Both the position numbers and the translations under genes were made by a program. DNA of 64,000 bases from Clitoria ternatea (Eukaryota; Streptophyta; Magnoliopsida; Fabales; Fabaceae): assembly GCA_037962975.1 (NCBI GenBank), contig CM075670.1, positions 151,470,501 to 151,534,500 on the forward strand. The letters run 5' to 3'. The first letter of the stretch is position 1. Each line of letters opens with the position of its first letter. The notes beneath the pieces are model-generated. The model was not told the DNA's origin, searched no databases, and saw only the letters and a program-made list of their open reading frames with translations. Positions 10,358 through 23,110 of this stretch are shown piece after piece.

Positions 10358-11700
10358 AAATACCCCAAACCAAAACATTGCTTGTCCTCAAGCAATCACC
10401 ATATTCACAAAATAAAATACAGAAAACACTAAGCTTAATAAACTAAGGGATCCAAAACAGAGAAACTGATTTATTCAAATGCCAATTTTATTTTTCTTAT
10501 GTGAATCAATTTTCAATGTCAAGTCTTGAGATACTCTTCTCACAATTTTCACTCAAGTGTTTCAAGGTTTGTGTATCTCTCAAATCATCATAGTCAAAAA
10601 ATATTACCATAAGCTTGTTAATAAACCAGAAACTCCACAGTTTAGATAGAAAATATGTCAAAGTCTAAAGGTCTTTCAAAGGTTGTAATGTGTCCTTGGG
10701 TTGTATTGTTAAGGTAGAAATTTCAAGAAAAATGGAATACAAAAGGGCTTTAACAGTCATGAATGATTCAAATCACCATTATAAATTTAACAGAGCAAAT
10801 TTTTGAACTTTTATGGACTTTTTGGAATTCATTCAATATCATCCTTTTTGATTTTCTTTTTCTTTTTCTTGCTTTTCTTTGCATTTAATACCATTTTTTT
10901 TCTTAAGTCCTTTTTTCTTTCTTTGCTCCACTAAATTTCCAACTTTACCATTAAGAGAATATCAGTCAATGAAAGGCTTTCAAGGAAAAATTTTCGCTTT
11001 TAGGCTCAAAAGGGGCAACTAGGGGTCAAATTATACAAAATTCTGAGGCTTAAGAATAAGACCTAATTGTGCCTTTATCATTCTAAGACATATAATCAAA
11101 AACCATTTTGAATCGGTTGAAAAACAAGTTCTAGAATATTAATGACTATGAGATTCACTCAATTAAGAAAATATGGGTTTTGAAAATTTGTTTGATAAAT
11201 AACCCATTTTGGCTCAAGTCTAATCATGGAAAGTCTTTTCAAAGAAAATTTTAATCACATAAGGTTCATTTAAGCATTTATTTGGCATTTAAACAATCAA
11301 ATTTTGAAAATTTTACTCAAAATTTTGGGATCCTTAGATACTTTAGCCTTGTGTTCAAAGTAAATTTATCATGCAATCATGGTAAATTACAAGATTACAA
11401 ACAAATTAAGGAAAACACACATGCATAATAAAATGACAATCACACAACGTAAACAAAACAGTTAAGTTTTCTTACCTACCACCCCAAACCAGAATTTGAC
11501 ATTGTCCTCAATGTTAAAATGGATGATAAAAGGATAAGAAAACTTACCTGTAATAACCCCAAACCAGCATCTGACATAGTTGGTTTTTTTTTATATATAT
11601 ATAGAATAAAAGCTTAAAATAAAACAACAACTTTTTATAGGGTTACCTCCCTATCAGTGCTAAGTTTTAAGTCTTCAGCCAGACTTCTCACCGTTTGGAT
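10358..11700 (-). other. Untranslated 3' region of Athila-like element
   Basis: Between integrase and the 3' LTR. No ORF of 60 codons on the minus strand, so no env-like gene. Three copies of a CCCCAAACCA word (10,364, 11,483 and 11,557) occur; in element sense they read TGGTTTGGGG and resemble the polypurine tract beside the LTR. The rest is AT-rich without recognisable content. Confidence 0.7.
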
Positions 11701-12885
11701 TTACTCATTAGGAGCATCAAACAAGTCCAAGTCACTTGCTTGTTGTATTGGTTGACCTGTCAGATAGTGCTTTACTCTCTGTCCATTTACCCTAAATGTA
11801 CCAGATTTCTCGCTCCATAGTTCGACAACTCCAAAGGGAAAGACTTTTGTCACCTTGAATGGTCCCGACCATTGGGATCTCAGTTTACCTGGAAAAAGCT
11901 TCAATCTGGAATTAAACAGTAAAACCATATCACCTGGATTAAATGTTCTCCGTTGGATGTGACGATCATGCCATTGTTTGGTTTTTTCTTTATAAATTTT
12001 GGCACTTTCGTATGCATCTAGACGGAGTTCTTCAAGCTTATTTAATTCCAACAATCTTTGTTCACTTGCAGCCTTATTATCAAAGTTAAGAGTTTTAACA
12101 GCCCAAAAAGATTTATATTCTAGCTCAACAGGTAAATGACAGGGCTTCCCATATACTAGCTTAAAAGGTGTGGTTCCAATGGGAGTTTTGTATGCGGTTC
12201 GATACGCCCATAAGGAATCATCTAACTTAATAGACCAATCCTTACATGATGTATTCACCACTTTTTGAAGAATATTTTTAACTTCCCGATTGGATACCTC
12301 AACTTGTCCACTAGTTTGTGGGTGATAAGGTGTAGCAACCTTATGCCTAACTCCATATTTCTTTAGAAGGGTCTGAAAAGTTTTCTCAATAAAATGAGAC
12401 CCTCCATCACTTATAACACATTTTGGGACCCCAAACATTGGAAATATTATTTTCTTGAAAAGTTTAATAACAGTCTTAGCATCAGAATGGGGTGAAGCAA
12501 TGGCTTCCACCCATTTTGACCCATAGTCAACTGCCACTAATATGAACTGATTTCCAAAAGAAGAGGGAAAGGGACCCATAAAATCAACACCCCAAACATC
12601 AAACAATTCAACTTCTAAAATGGTATTTAATGGCATTTCTTGTCTCTTACCAATGTTACCTGTTCTTTGGCAAGCATCACAAGTTAGAACATACTTACGT
12701 ACATCCTTAAAAATATTTGGCCAATAGAACCCAGCTTGTAATACTTTAGCGGCTGTTTTAGAGGTGCTCATGTGCCCTCCACAGGAAAGAGAATGGCAAT
12801 GATCCAAGATAGCATGGACATCATCTTGTGAAACACATCTCCGGATCATACCATCTGCACATTGCTTGAAAAGGAGTGGTTCATC
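11701..12885 (-). pseudogene. Integrase of Athila-like element (3' end of pol)
   Basis: Integrase domain of about 380 residues, joined to the upstream polyprotein in the same frame except for one TAG at 12,886-12,888 where Trp (TGG) is expected. The zinc-binding HHCC region (HCHSLSCGGH, then CDACQRTG) is near the start. The catalytic triad is complete: VDFMGPF, VISDGGSHF and SGQVEVSNRE. A GPF segment (WSGPFKVTKV) lies near the C-terminus. It inserts cDNA into host DNA in the nucleus. Apart from the one nonsense codon this domain looks functional. Confidence 0.9.
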
Positions 12886-15800
12886 CTAATAATAATGCTT
12901 GACATCTGCATAAAACTTTTTCCTTTGCTGAAAGCTAAGATCAGGAGGTAAGATACCACATGCAAGAAAATTTACAAAATCAGCATACCAAGGAACATGT
13001 TGGATACTAAGATTCAAGAGTTGTTCATCTGGAAAAGATTCATTGATGGGAATATTATCTGTTTCTTCTTTTTCAGATGTCAACCTAGATAGGTGGTCAG
13101 CGACCAAGTTCTCGGTACCCTTCTTGTCCTTAATTTCCAAGTCAAATTCTTGCAATATTAGAATCCACCTAATTAATCTAGGCTTTGCTTCCTTTTTATT
13201 CAATAGATACTTAATGGCAGAGTGGTCAATGTAAACAGTAACATGTGAACCTACCAAATAAGACCTAAATTTATCAAAAGCAAAGACAATAGCCAACAGT
13301 TCTTTTTCAGTTGTGGCATAATTTACCTGAGCATCATCTAGCGTCCGGCTAGCATAATGAATTACATGGAGCTTTTTATCCTTTCTTTGCCCCAACACAG
13401 CCCCCACTGCGTAATCACTCGCATCGCACATCAGCTCAAATGGGAGTTTCCAATCAGGTGGTTGTACGATGGGGGCAGAGATTAGAGCTTGCTTAATCCT
13501 GCAAAAAGCTTCCATACAAGATGAATCAAAATTGAAAGGCACATCCTTACCCAGAAGAGTTGTAAGAGGCTTTATGATCTTGGAGAAATCTTTAATGAAC
13601 CTGCGATAAAACCCTGCATGTCCAAGAAAACTCCGAATACCTTTCACATTTGTGGGTGGAGGCAATTTTTCAATTACTTCCACTTTAGCCTTATTAACTT
13701 CTTTACCTCTCTCAGACACCAGGTGTCCAAGAACTATGCCTTCTCTTACCATAAAATGGCATTTTTCCCAATTTAGAACCAAATTGGTTTCTTCACAACG
13801 CTGCAAGACTTGGCACAAATTTGTTAAACAATTATCAAAATCCAAACCATGCACTGAAAAATCATCCATAAATACTTCCATCACATTTTTAATAAGATCA
13901 GAAAAAATTGCTTGCATACATCTTTGAAAAGTCGCAGGTGCATTACATAAACCAAAAGGCATACGTCTATAAGCATAAGTCCCATAAGGGCAAGTGAAGG
14001 TAGTCTTTTCTTGATCAGATTGATGAATGGGAATTTGATGAAAACCTGAATACCCATCCAAATAACAGAAATAAGAGTGTTTCACAAGTCTTTCAAGCAT
14101 TTGATCAATAAAAGGGAGGGGAAAATGATCTTTTTTCGTGGCGCTATTTAACTTCCTATAATCAATGCACATGCGCCAACCAGAGACAATCCTAGTAGGA
14201 ATCAAGTTATGTTTATCATTTTCAATCACAGTTATTCCCTCCTTTTTAGGCACCACATGGACAGGACTTACCCATTTACTACTATCAACAGGATATATGA
14301 CTCCAGCATCAAGCAATTTTAAAATTTCCTTTTTAACCACTTCTTGCATTTTAGGATTTAATCTCCTAAGTGGTTCTACTGTGGGCCTACTTTCATCTTC
14401 TACAGTAATCCTATGCATACAAAGAGAAGGGCTAATCCCTTTGATATCATCCATTGTATAACCTATTACCTTTCTATACAACCTAAGTTGTTTCAAAAGT
14501 TTCTCAGTTTCACATGGATTTAATTCAGCATTGATAATCACAGGATATGTGGAATTGGGACCAATAAATTCATACCTTAATGAAGCTGGTAAAGGTTTTA
14601 ATTCCACATTGGGGCTTACCACTTTGTCGTACATGACCTCAGTATCATGTGAGGCTTCAGAGCAATCAGATGTTTCTGTCGGCTCAATCATGAAAACAGT
14701 TTCAAGTGGGTCATTAGGAAGGGTTGTTTCCTTTACCACTTGTTCGATAAAATCCACAGTACAACAAATATCATTATAAGGTTTTTCTAAAACATTTTTC
14801 AAGTTGAAATCAACCTTTTGGTCTCCAACAGTTAGAGACAACTTACCATTCTTGACATCGATCACAGCACCTGCAGTTGCTAAAAATGGTCTGCCTAAAA
14901 TGATAGGAATCAAAGAATCTTCGTCCATTTCGAGCACAACAAAGTCAACAGGTATAAAAAATTTTCCTATCTTAATAGGAACATCCTCTAAAATTCCTTC
15001 AGGATATTTTACAGATCTATCAGCCAATTGTAAAGACATCCTAGTAGGTTTTAGTTCACCCAATCCTAGCTTTTCAGCAATAGATAATGGCATTAAACTT
15101 ACACTCGCTCCTAAATCACACAATGCTTTATCTATATTCATGTCACCAATCATGCAAGGAATAGAGAAACTACCTGGATCTTGGAGCTTGGGTGGAAGTT
15201 TCTTTTGAATTAGAGCACTGCACTCTTCAGTAAGTGCGACTATACCATCTTCCTCCAGTCTTCTTTTGTTGGACAGAATGTCCTTCAGGAACTTCGCATA
15301 TGTAGGCATTTGCTGTAAAGCATCTGTAAAAGGAATATTAATATACAATTTCTTTAAAACATCAAGGAACTTACCAAATTGTTTGTCCAACTTTGCTTTG
15401 GCTAAGCGCTGAGGAAATGGAATGGGAGGTTGATATGGCTTAATCTTCTCCTTCTTTTCTTGTGGTTTCTCTTCTTTAATTACTGGATGAGATGAAGATT
15501 CATCTACTTTCTTTTCCTCCTTTGCAGTCTTGTCTACTGGCCCATCGTATTGAGTATCACTTCTAAGAGTGACTGCCATGGTTTGGTTAGATGGTCCAGC
15601 CTCTGGTTTCCCAGGAAATGTTCCCGGTGCTCTTTGAGAATAGGAGGCTTGTTGGGCAATTTGATTTTCCAGTATTTTGTTATGAGTGGCAAGAGAGTCC
15701 ACTTTTGAAGCCAAGTTTTTTATTGCATCAGAGAATTCATCATTTTGTTTAAGTTGAGTAGCTACAAATGTCTCCATCAAGGATTCTAGCTTTGATTTTT

Positions 15801-16461
15801 GTGGAATATAGGTTCCTTGTTGAGGTTTGTAGTTACTTTGGAATTGAGGTGGCCTATTTTGGAAGCTAGGTGGACCTTGTGGAGGTCTATAGTTACCTTG
15901 ATAATTTCCACCATAGTTTCCAATAGCATCCACCTGATGCATTTCTTGTTCTTGATTAGGAGTCATTGCTAAATGGCAATTTGTAGCTCCATGTCCTGAA
16001 ACACCACAAACTTCACAAACAATATTAGTAGCACCTGTTGACCCTATTTTATCAAGTTTTAATGTTAATGCTTCAACTTTGGCAGAGAGTAAGGAAAGAG
16101 CATCAACAGAGTACTTACCTGGTGTTTTAGAAGGTAATCCTCTCTCAGAGTTCCACTGGTGAGTGTTTTGAGCTATTTCCTCAATCAGGTTCTCAGCTTC
16201 ATCAACATTTTTACTCATGAAAGCTCCTCCAGCTGCAGCATCTAAAGAGATCTTTTGTGTGGAAGTTAGTCCATTATAGAAAATATGTATTGTCAACCAC
16301 CTTTCTATCCCATGGTGAGGACATTCTCTTAGCAACTCCCTGTATCTTTCCCAAGCTTCATACAAGGATTCATCATCTTTTTGTGAAAAATTGATGATTT
16401 GTTTTCTCAACACATCAGTCTTGTTCCTTGGGTACCATTTATTGATAAAAGCAGTGGACAA
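12886..16461 (-). pseudogene. Gag-protease-RT-RNase H polyprotein of Athila-like element
   Basis: Open for 1,191 codons. In order: the rest of the capsid domain (residues 1-110), an intact CCHC zinc knuckle CEVCGVSGHGATNC (149-162), a Gln/Pro-rich linker, protease with DLGAS at about 450 (Leu instead of the usual Ser/Thr, common in this lineage as far as I recall), RT with CIDYRKLN and the catalytic FMDD (about 863-866), and RNase H with CDASDYAVGAVLG and ending VADHLSRL (about 990-1,110). It ends at TAG before integrase. The true N-terminus is in the separate frame upstream (see 16,462-16,904), so the first Met here is only an in-frame codon. Reverse transcription activity could survive in this stretch. 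Confidence 0.9.
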
Positions 16462-16904
16462 TTGTTCCCAAGTCGTGATGATCCTTCAGTAAGAGAGTAT
16501 AACCACGCTCTCGCTTTATCTCTTAAGGAGAAAGGGAAAAGTCTTAAGCGAATGGCATCATTGGTGGCTCCGTTCATCTTCAGGGTGTCACAGTATTCAA
16601 GAAAGATTTGAAGGTGAAGATTTGGATCTTCGGAGGGTAATCCTCCGAATTGGTTCTGTTGAACTATTGAGAGTAGTGAAGACTTCAATTCAAAATTGTT
16701 AGCCTCCACTGTGGGTCAGAGGATGCTAGATCCTCTCCCATTAGTGCTTGGAGCGGCAAAATCTCTTAAGGATCTATGTTGGTCCGCCATTTGTTTTTCT
16801 TTTTGTTCTTTTTGTTGTTTTTGTTGTTTTCTTAAAGCTCTAAGGGTACGTTCTATCTCAGGGTCAAATCCTAAGTTTAGATCGACACTACGGCTTCGTC
16901 GCAT
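16462..16904 (-). pseudogene. N-terminal gag segment of Athila-like element, broken twice
   Basis: Minus-strand reading starts at ATG 16,904 (MRRSRSVDLNLGF...), with a Lys/Gln-rich coil and then RDFAAPSTNGRGSSIL. It stops at TGA (16,716-16,718) where CGA would keep the frame. The same frame resumes (VEANNFELK...FLEYCDTLKMNG...) to about 16,480. There a one-base loss shifts into the frame of the long polyprotein: the TWEQLSTAF segment is in the new frame. This is the matrix/capsid N-terminus. The two lesions prevent full-length Gag. Confidence 0.85.
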
Positions 16905-17082
16905 AAAAAGAAAGTAAATGACAAATAAAACAAATAATTACAAAAATAAAACCACAACAGATACACAGAATATAGAACAAAATACAAAATTACAAACAAA
17001 ATAAAAATAAAAATAAAAATAAAAACATTAACAAGTATGATCTAATCGAATTTCAATATTGCCGATATTCGAGGGACAACAG

Positions 17083-17100
17083 TCCCCGGCAACGGCGCCA
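17083..17100 (-). other. Primer-binding site of Athila-like element (tRNA-Asp)
   Basis: Read on the minus strand it is TGGCGCCGTTGCCGGGGA, complementary to the 3' end of plant tRNA-Asp, 6 nt inside the LTR. This primer is typical of Athila elements and fixes the element's orientation. Confidence 0.92.
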
Positions 17101-17106
17101 AAAACT

Positions 17107-20100
17107 TGACAGGGCCCGCAAGCGCACGGGTTATGTCGCGTAATATAAAAGATTATCGTTCTCCACAGGGACTGTGTTCAAAGTACCAGCATATTGAAAT
17201 TTAATTATCCACACAATTGAATTTTTTTTAAGATTTTTATAAAATAAAGCACAAATTAAAGTTGCACAGAATACGAATAAATAAAAATAAAATTTACTTG
17301 ACACTTAAAAATCAGAGTTGAGAATATCTTGGGATTTCAGGGGATTAAGACTCTATTTTATGTTAATGAATTTTAACTTTTCATAAATAAGAATCGAATT
17401 AAGTTTTCCAAGGCGAATTTTTCAAAAGCTAATTAATATATTCCTCTCGGAATCCTATTAATGTACCTAACCTATGGAAAGCGTTGCTTAATCCTCAGAA
17501 AGGCCCATTATCGTTTTATGAAAACCCCTTTTATTTCCTCAAAAGAATTTTGATTACTTTCACGGTTTTACCGAGGTCACAAAAAGCATTTCAAAAATCT
17601 TAGGTTTAGTTCAAAGCTTTCCGGTAAAAATACATCTCTCGATTCTATTTATTACCTAAACTTACTAATATACCCGCAAGTATACAGTTTTATCATTTAG
17701 GTTCTTGTTAGGAATCACTAAAAGCATTGAGCATTTTTTAAACTAAATGGAAAACAGAAATTTATTTAATTTAAAGTCAAAATAACATTAATATAAAATA
17801 TTATCATACCCCTTTTATCCCAAGATAATTAATTTAGCTACTCATGAAATAATTCAAATTTATATAAATAATGGAAAAATAAAACATACAAGACATGGTA
17901 AAAATAAAGACTTACGGGTTTCTCCAAAAGCTCAGAATAATTTACCACTGTAATTCCTTGTTGAAATAATTTCTCCACTAATTACAAATTTAAATTCTCA
18001 CTTTTACAGCCCTCACACTCTTACAAAATAAAAGAAAGAAAAGAAAATAAAAAGAAAGAGAAGAAAAACGAACAGAGAAAGAAAAATGGAAAAGAAGAAA
18101 ACTAAAGAGAAAAAGAGAGAAAGTAACGAAGAAAAGAAAAATAAATAGAATGAAGCTGATGGTAATTGATGGGAAGAGATGATTGATTTGCTGATGGGTT
18201 GCTGCTGCTTTTATAGGCAAATGGATGGAGGTTTCCAGCTATGAAAACGCGTTCAAATTGCAAGTGGAAGAAACTTTCGGTGCATGTGAGTTCCAGCTGT
18301 GCCAACTTGTTTCCAATTTGTATATTTTAATATTTCCAATAATTCGATGCTTGGATTTTAGTGATGATTGGTGCAGAATGATGAAATTCCGAGTGGAAGC
18401 TTGTTGAAGGGTGGTTTGCTGAGTGCTGGACGGTGTAGGTGCAAACTGGACAGTGTGGAGAGGAGTTGCTGTTGGATGGAGATCTGTACGGTGTGGAGAG
18501 GAAAGTGTTGGAGCCGGTGTGAGTGTGAAGAGTTGGAACGGAGAGGGACAGTGGATAGAAGAGGGAATGAGATGGTGTTGAGAAGTGAGGACGGTTAGGT
18601 GTTTTGGGAGAAAGGGACGGTGTTGTGGAGTTTGAGGGACAATAGAGTTGCTGGACGGTGTTTAATTGATCCGGTGTTGGGCCTGTGAAGAGAGTCTGGG
18701 CGGTGTGGAGAGTACTGCTGGACAGTGTTGTGGATGGAAAGGAGAGTCTGGGCGGTGTTGGTTGGGGAGAAGAGTCTGGGCGGTGTTGGTTTGAGGGACA
18801 GAGTTGCTGGACGGTGTGGAGAGGAGTATTGCTGGACGGTGTGGTGGATAGAGAGGAGACAGAAGGAGTCGGTGTTTGGAGGAGAACCGATCGGTGATGA
18901 AGCTGGATGAAAGGACGAGTGAAGAGTGACTGAAGAGTAACTTCTGATTGAGCCATTCAGTCGGAATTGAGTACAGAAGGACTCGGAACTGACTGAAACC
19001 ATTCACTCGGCTCAGGTTCATGGAGTTCATTCGGAACTGATTGCAGAGTGAATCGGAACCGACTGGAAAGTGGCTCACTCAGGATTGGGAAGTCTGCTCA
19101 CTGTTTTACTCGGCTATGTCTATGGAATTTGAACCACTCGGAGAGAGACCTTGCTCGGATTTCTCAGGAATACACTCGGTCATATTCAAATAGTAAAATC
19201 ACACCTTCATTCGGGAGTCCGAGTTGATTTCCACTCGAAATTGACTTCAGTCATCAATCAAATCACTCGGAATGGCCTTCACTTTTACTCAGGAACTTGC
19301 ACTTGAAGGGTTGGAATTTGACTGATTGAATTTCTTCTTATGTCCGAGCATTTGCTTTGCTCGAAAATGCATCTTTCTGACCCAATTCACTCGGATGTGC
19401 TTTCCTTAGAGACTTCTCATTCGGGCTCAGTGTGAAACTTGAGAGTCTACCCGAGTGTGATTCATTTCCGGTCAGATTTTTCCTTTCTTGCTAAGATTTA
19501 CTCGGAAATGCTTTGTTCTGCTTGAGAATGCCATTTTCTCTGAGTGAGACCACTCGGATTCCTCCTTAGTCAGCATTTATTCATTTCAGTGGCCTCTTCT
19601 ACTCGGAATCCATTCACTCGGAGAATAGCTTTGGACATATTTATTGGAGGTCAGTCTCCTTTTTTCACTCGGAATGGACGCAGTCGGGGAAGTTTCCACT
19701 CGGAATCACCTCCAACCAAGACTTATTCCATTTCAGCATTGGTCCTTCACTCGAGTCAGCCATTTATCACTCGAAATGGCTTTGACAGGGATCTTGGCTC
19801 CAACAGTGCAGTATTCCACTCGGCAATGCTCTACTCTGAGTCTTTCCACTCGGATTTGGTCATTTCTGAGTTATCCCACTCGGATTTGGCCATTTTGAGT
19901 TGGATTTCAGTGCTCTGAGTCGGATTTCTGCTTTCTGAGTCAGATTTTAGCTTTAAAAAGAGAATTCTTTCCACTTTGGGCTTGTTCTTCTTGCTTCTTT
20001 ATCATTTTATGGTCGTTTTTCTCTTGTTTTTGACCCTTTATTACCTTAAGTTCTGCAAAATAACATACCCAAGTAGAATAGAGTGGAAAGAAAGCAAAAA

Positions 20101-20187
20101 TCGCAATAAATAAAGGAATTACAGTGGATAATGATAAAAATCCTAAGCAAACTGGATCTAATTTATTGTACTATAAAGCACTTATCA
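17107..20187 (-). repeat. 5' LTR (element sense) of Athila-like element
   Basis: TGACAGGGCC...CTTATCA, 3,081 bp, followed by the CTCAC duplication and the resumed LTR of element 1. Carries the same GGACGGTGT and CACTCGG arrays as its partner, with a small deletion near 19,795 (the stretch at 9,953-9,968 in the partner). Confidence 0.95.
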
Positions 20188-20192
20188 CTCAC

Positions 20193-22598
20193 TCACTGCC
20201 TTTTCTCTTGACCCGTGTGTTGAAGGGAACCACTTCTTCATTCTCTCAAAAATCCCCTCAAGACTTTTCTGCTTCCTCGGTGATTCGTCTTCTCCTTCTT
20301 CTTCGTTCTTCTTCGTTCTTCATCTTCTTCGTCAGATTGCGACTGTGGTATTATGGAGGACTTGAGGTTCCCCATTGTTGGCAAGGAGAGATCGTTCGGA
20401 GGAGGAACAGCTCCTAGTTTCTCCAAGCTGCGTGTGTGGTGTTCGTCTGGATCTGAAGGTTATTGAGCGAGAGTGATTGTGGAAGCGAGGGAGCAACGGA
20501 ATCAGCGTTGAGAAAAACAGAGCATGGGTTAGCACTGAAAAACAGAGGAGTTCTTACGTCTTTCAGAAGGTAGGGGAAGCTTTACATCTCAAATGCATAG
20601 TTAAGGACGGATCTCGGGTGAAAGTACTGTGTTTTGTGTTTATGGTTGTGAATATGTTAAGTGTGTAAATCATATGATGATGACTTTCGAATACCGGGTG
20701 TGTGTGTGTCTGTTAGCTGAGTCACGTAAGGATATATCCTTCTCCGTCCATGAAATATGTGTTAGTAAATATGAGAATGCATGAAAATGTACTGGATCTG
20801 TGTTGGTCAAGTGCATGCGTTAAGAGGTTGTTATGCTGAGTTCCGCGTGTGGTTAAATACTTAACAGCATGTGGTATATGTTATTAATATTGCTAATACC
20901 GAGTGTATATTGTGGACTGTTGGTTGATTTCTGTGTACATTTTCATACATGAAAGCATGAATACATGAGATGCATGTGATATGTGGTTTTACTGAGTGAA
21001 ATGCCTCTGTTGTGCTTATGAATATGTATGGAAAAATATAAAAAGACCCTGGGTTGGACTTGGGGCAGTGCCGAGTGCACTAAGCGTTGGACGCTTAAAG
21101 ACCTTGGGTTGGAGTCAAGGTAAGCTTACCGAGTTGGACTCGGGGCTACCTGTAACACTCCCGTTGTCGCTTGGAGCGATTGTGTTACGTGTGAGGGCAA
21201 ACGGTTTGGTACCAGTAAAACGGCCGGATCAGCTTGGAGCTGAGGAAAAGGCTTAGAGCCTATGTTGCAACATAAAACTTAATAAAACTGATCAGATCCG
21301 ACTGAAATTTTATGTGTGCACACTTATACTTTTGATGAGCTCAATGTGGTTATATAAGTATGTAAGGGAATGTGATTAATATGGCTATGTGTTATTTGAA
21401 TAAATTCCGATTGAATGATACTATGTGTGGATATATCTAATGACAGTGCATGTGATAGATTGATTGATGAGTTAATGCTGTGTAATGGAATTCTAGAGGT
21501 TTTCTGAGTCATTACTGTCATTTTATATGTATAAGCTCACCCCTATTGTGGCCATATTTCAGTGGATGTTGCTCGAAATGTGGAATGATGGGAGAGCACC
21601 GATTGCTGGGAAGTGCATTGTACAGTGGAGATGTACATATCTATATATATATTGTATAAATGATTTTGTATAGCCTTGGCCGGCTCTTAGTTTAACATTT
21701 TACTTTAATGTGTAGGATATGAATTCTCTCGGTATTGAGAGTAAAATTAAATATATTTTAGAATATATATATATATATAATACTACGTGTTTCATTTAAT
21801 GATGTGGGTGAATGTTTAAGTTATGTACATTTATTTTCTACCAAATGAATAATTCTTGTGTGATTCCGAGTAAGGGAGAGCTAAGGTAAATCCGAGTGAG
21901 GTGAGATAGGAGACCCTCTTCCGAATGAAGAAGGGTTGGGCTAATTCCGAGTGAATTATACTCATTAAGGGACTATTTCCCTATAAGGATCAGTCGAAGG
22001 GTGTTATGGGAGAAATATGGATAAGTCCATGATATCCGAGTGAGTGAGGTCATGTAATCCGAGTGGGAACTGACTTAAAAACTCCCGAGTATGAACTTAT
22101 TAGAATTCCCGAATGGGAAGGAGCCAGAGTATTTCCAAGTGAAAAATATATGAAACATTCCGAGTGATACGAGACTGTGGAAATATTTCGAGTAAGGAAA
22201 ACTGATAGATTCCGAGTGTAATGGCCGAGGGAATAATTCCTGAGTGAACTTAGGTTTGAATTCTGAGTGATACGGTTATCGAGTGAACTTAGGCTCCAAT
22301 ACCGAGTGATGAGAATACCGAGTGGACTTGAGTTTAGATTTCGAGTGACCGAGTTACCCGAGTGCCTTGTTCGCTTGGGCGAATAAGGTTCTGCCCCAGC
22401 GAATCGTGGTTCGTTTGGGCGCTTTCTTCCGCTGTCCATTGTTTGAACGGTGTGGAGTCTTGCCAACTTGGGGCGTTCCGACTCGGTTTTTTCTTTCTTT
22501 GGTCGGATTCTTGCTCCGATCTTCCCTGTTAGTCGTTCAGAATTTTTGGAAAAATTTTCTTTTGTTTCGGATTTTATTAATTTTGTTAGGATGTTTCA
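20193..22598 (+). repeat. 3' LTR of element 1, second part
   Basis: Continues 7,073-7,264 after removing the nested element and one CTCAC. Matches 284-2,675, with the hairpin cassette (21,045-21,260) and CCGAGTG array (about 21,868-22,370), and ends GATGTTTCA. Followed by GTTTC. Confidence 0.95.
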
Positions 22599-22640
22599 GT
22601 TTCCACCAAAAATTACTAATCATCAATTCCAACTACTTTC
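22599..22640 (-). mobile_element. Inverted 42-bp piece of background Tekay-like LTR
   Basis: Its reverse complement ends TTTTTGGTGGAAAC. Joined to 23,116 onward (CCTAGAAATTTGG) it resembles the solo LTR at about 37,510-37,570 (TTGGGAATGATGG ... GGAAAAACCCTAAG). So this is the background LTR in flipped orientation. Confidence 0.6.
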
Positions 22641-23110
22641 ACAATCACTCTCGCTCAATAACCTTCAGATCCAGACGAACACCACACACGCAGCTTGGAG
22701 AAACTAGGAGTTGTTCCTCCTCTGAACGATCTCTCCTTGCCAACAGTGGGGAACCTCAAGTCCTCCACAATACCACAGTCGCAATCTGACGAAGAAGATG
22801 GAGAACGAAGAAGAAGGAGAAGAAGAATCGCAGAGGAAGAGGAAAAGTCTTGAGGGGATTTTTAAGAGAATAAAGAAGTGGTTCCCTTCAGCACACGGGT
22901 CAAGAGAAAAGGCAGTGAGTGAGCAGGTGGGAGAACGTGCTTATGGCAGCCCCATCAAATCATGTGTCATGTCTAATTACTCCCATCAGCATCAATTTTC
23001 TTTTATTTTACATTAATTCTCAATTAACAATTAATCCTATTTTGCAATTAATCTTAATTTGTAATGAATTTTAATTTTAATCTGGCCATTAATTTAATTA
23101 GGATGTTACA
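22641..23110 (-). mobile_element. Inverted fragment (first 470 bp) of an element 1-family LTR
   Basis: Reverse complement of the LTR start: corresponds to 92-561 of the left LTR and ends ...GGATGTTACA, the complement of TGTAACATCC. It is followed by GAAAC, the complement of GTTTC found right after element 1. The plus-strand ORF within (22,798-23,016) is a chance reading. Confidence 0.88.

Larger units (their letters stand above)
7265..20187 (-). mobile_element. Athila-like Ty3/gypsy element, full length, minus sense, TSD CTCAC
   Basis: Bounded by CTCAC at 7,260-7,264 and 20,188-20,192. LTRs of about 3.09 and 3.08 kb run TGACAGGGCC...TTA(C/T)CA on the plus strand. A PBS for tRNA-Asp lies next to the right LTR, so the right LTR is the 5' one. 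The gag-pol reading is on the minus strand and is nearly complete: one nonsense codon and one frameshift in gag, one nonsense codon before integrase. No envelope-like ORF. The LTRs differ at only a few positions per hundred, mostly transitions, by eye. It is younger than element 1, which it splits. Confidence 0.95.
92..22598 (+). mobile_element. Element 1: Ty3/gypsy chromovirus (Tekay/Del-like), defective, interrupted by an Athila-like element
   Basis: Full-length in outline: LTR (92-2,675), PBS, gag-pol remnant, polypurine tract, LTR (7,073-7,264 plus 20,193-22,598). Both LTRs start TGTAACATCC and end GATGTTTCA, and are about 2.58-2.60 kb once the nested element is removed. Domain order gag, protease, RT, RNase H, integrase, chromodomain-like tail is that of chromoviruses. 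The flanks do not match (TCCAT on the left, GTTTC on the right), unlike every other complete insertion here. The GTTTC flank is matched instead, in inverted form (GAAAC), at 23,111-23,115. That points to recombination or inversion after insertion. Confidence 0.92.

Noticed and set aside
10358..11700. Envelope-like gene of the Athila-like element
   Set aside because: No minus-strand ORF of useful length and no signal or membrane segment seen.
22798..23016. Glu/Arg-rich plus-strand ORF MENEEEGEEES...
   Set aside because: Antisense reading of the element 1 LTR start; the same reading exists opposite 186-404 in the left LTR.
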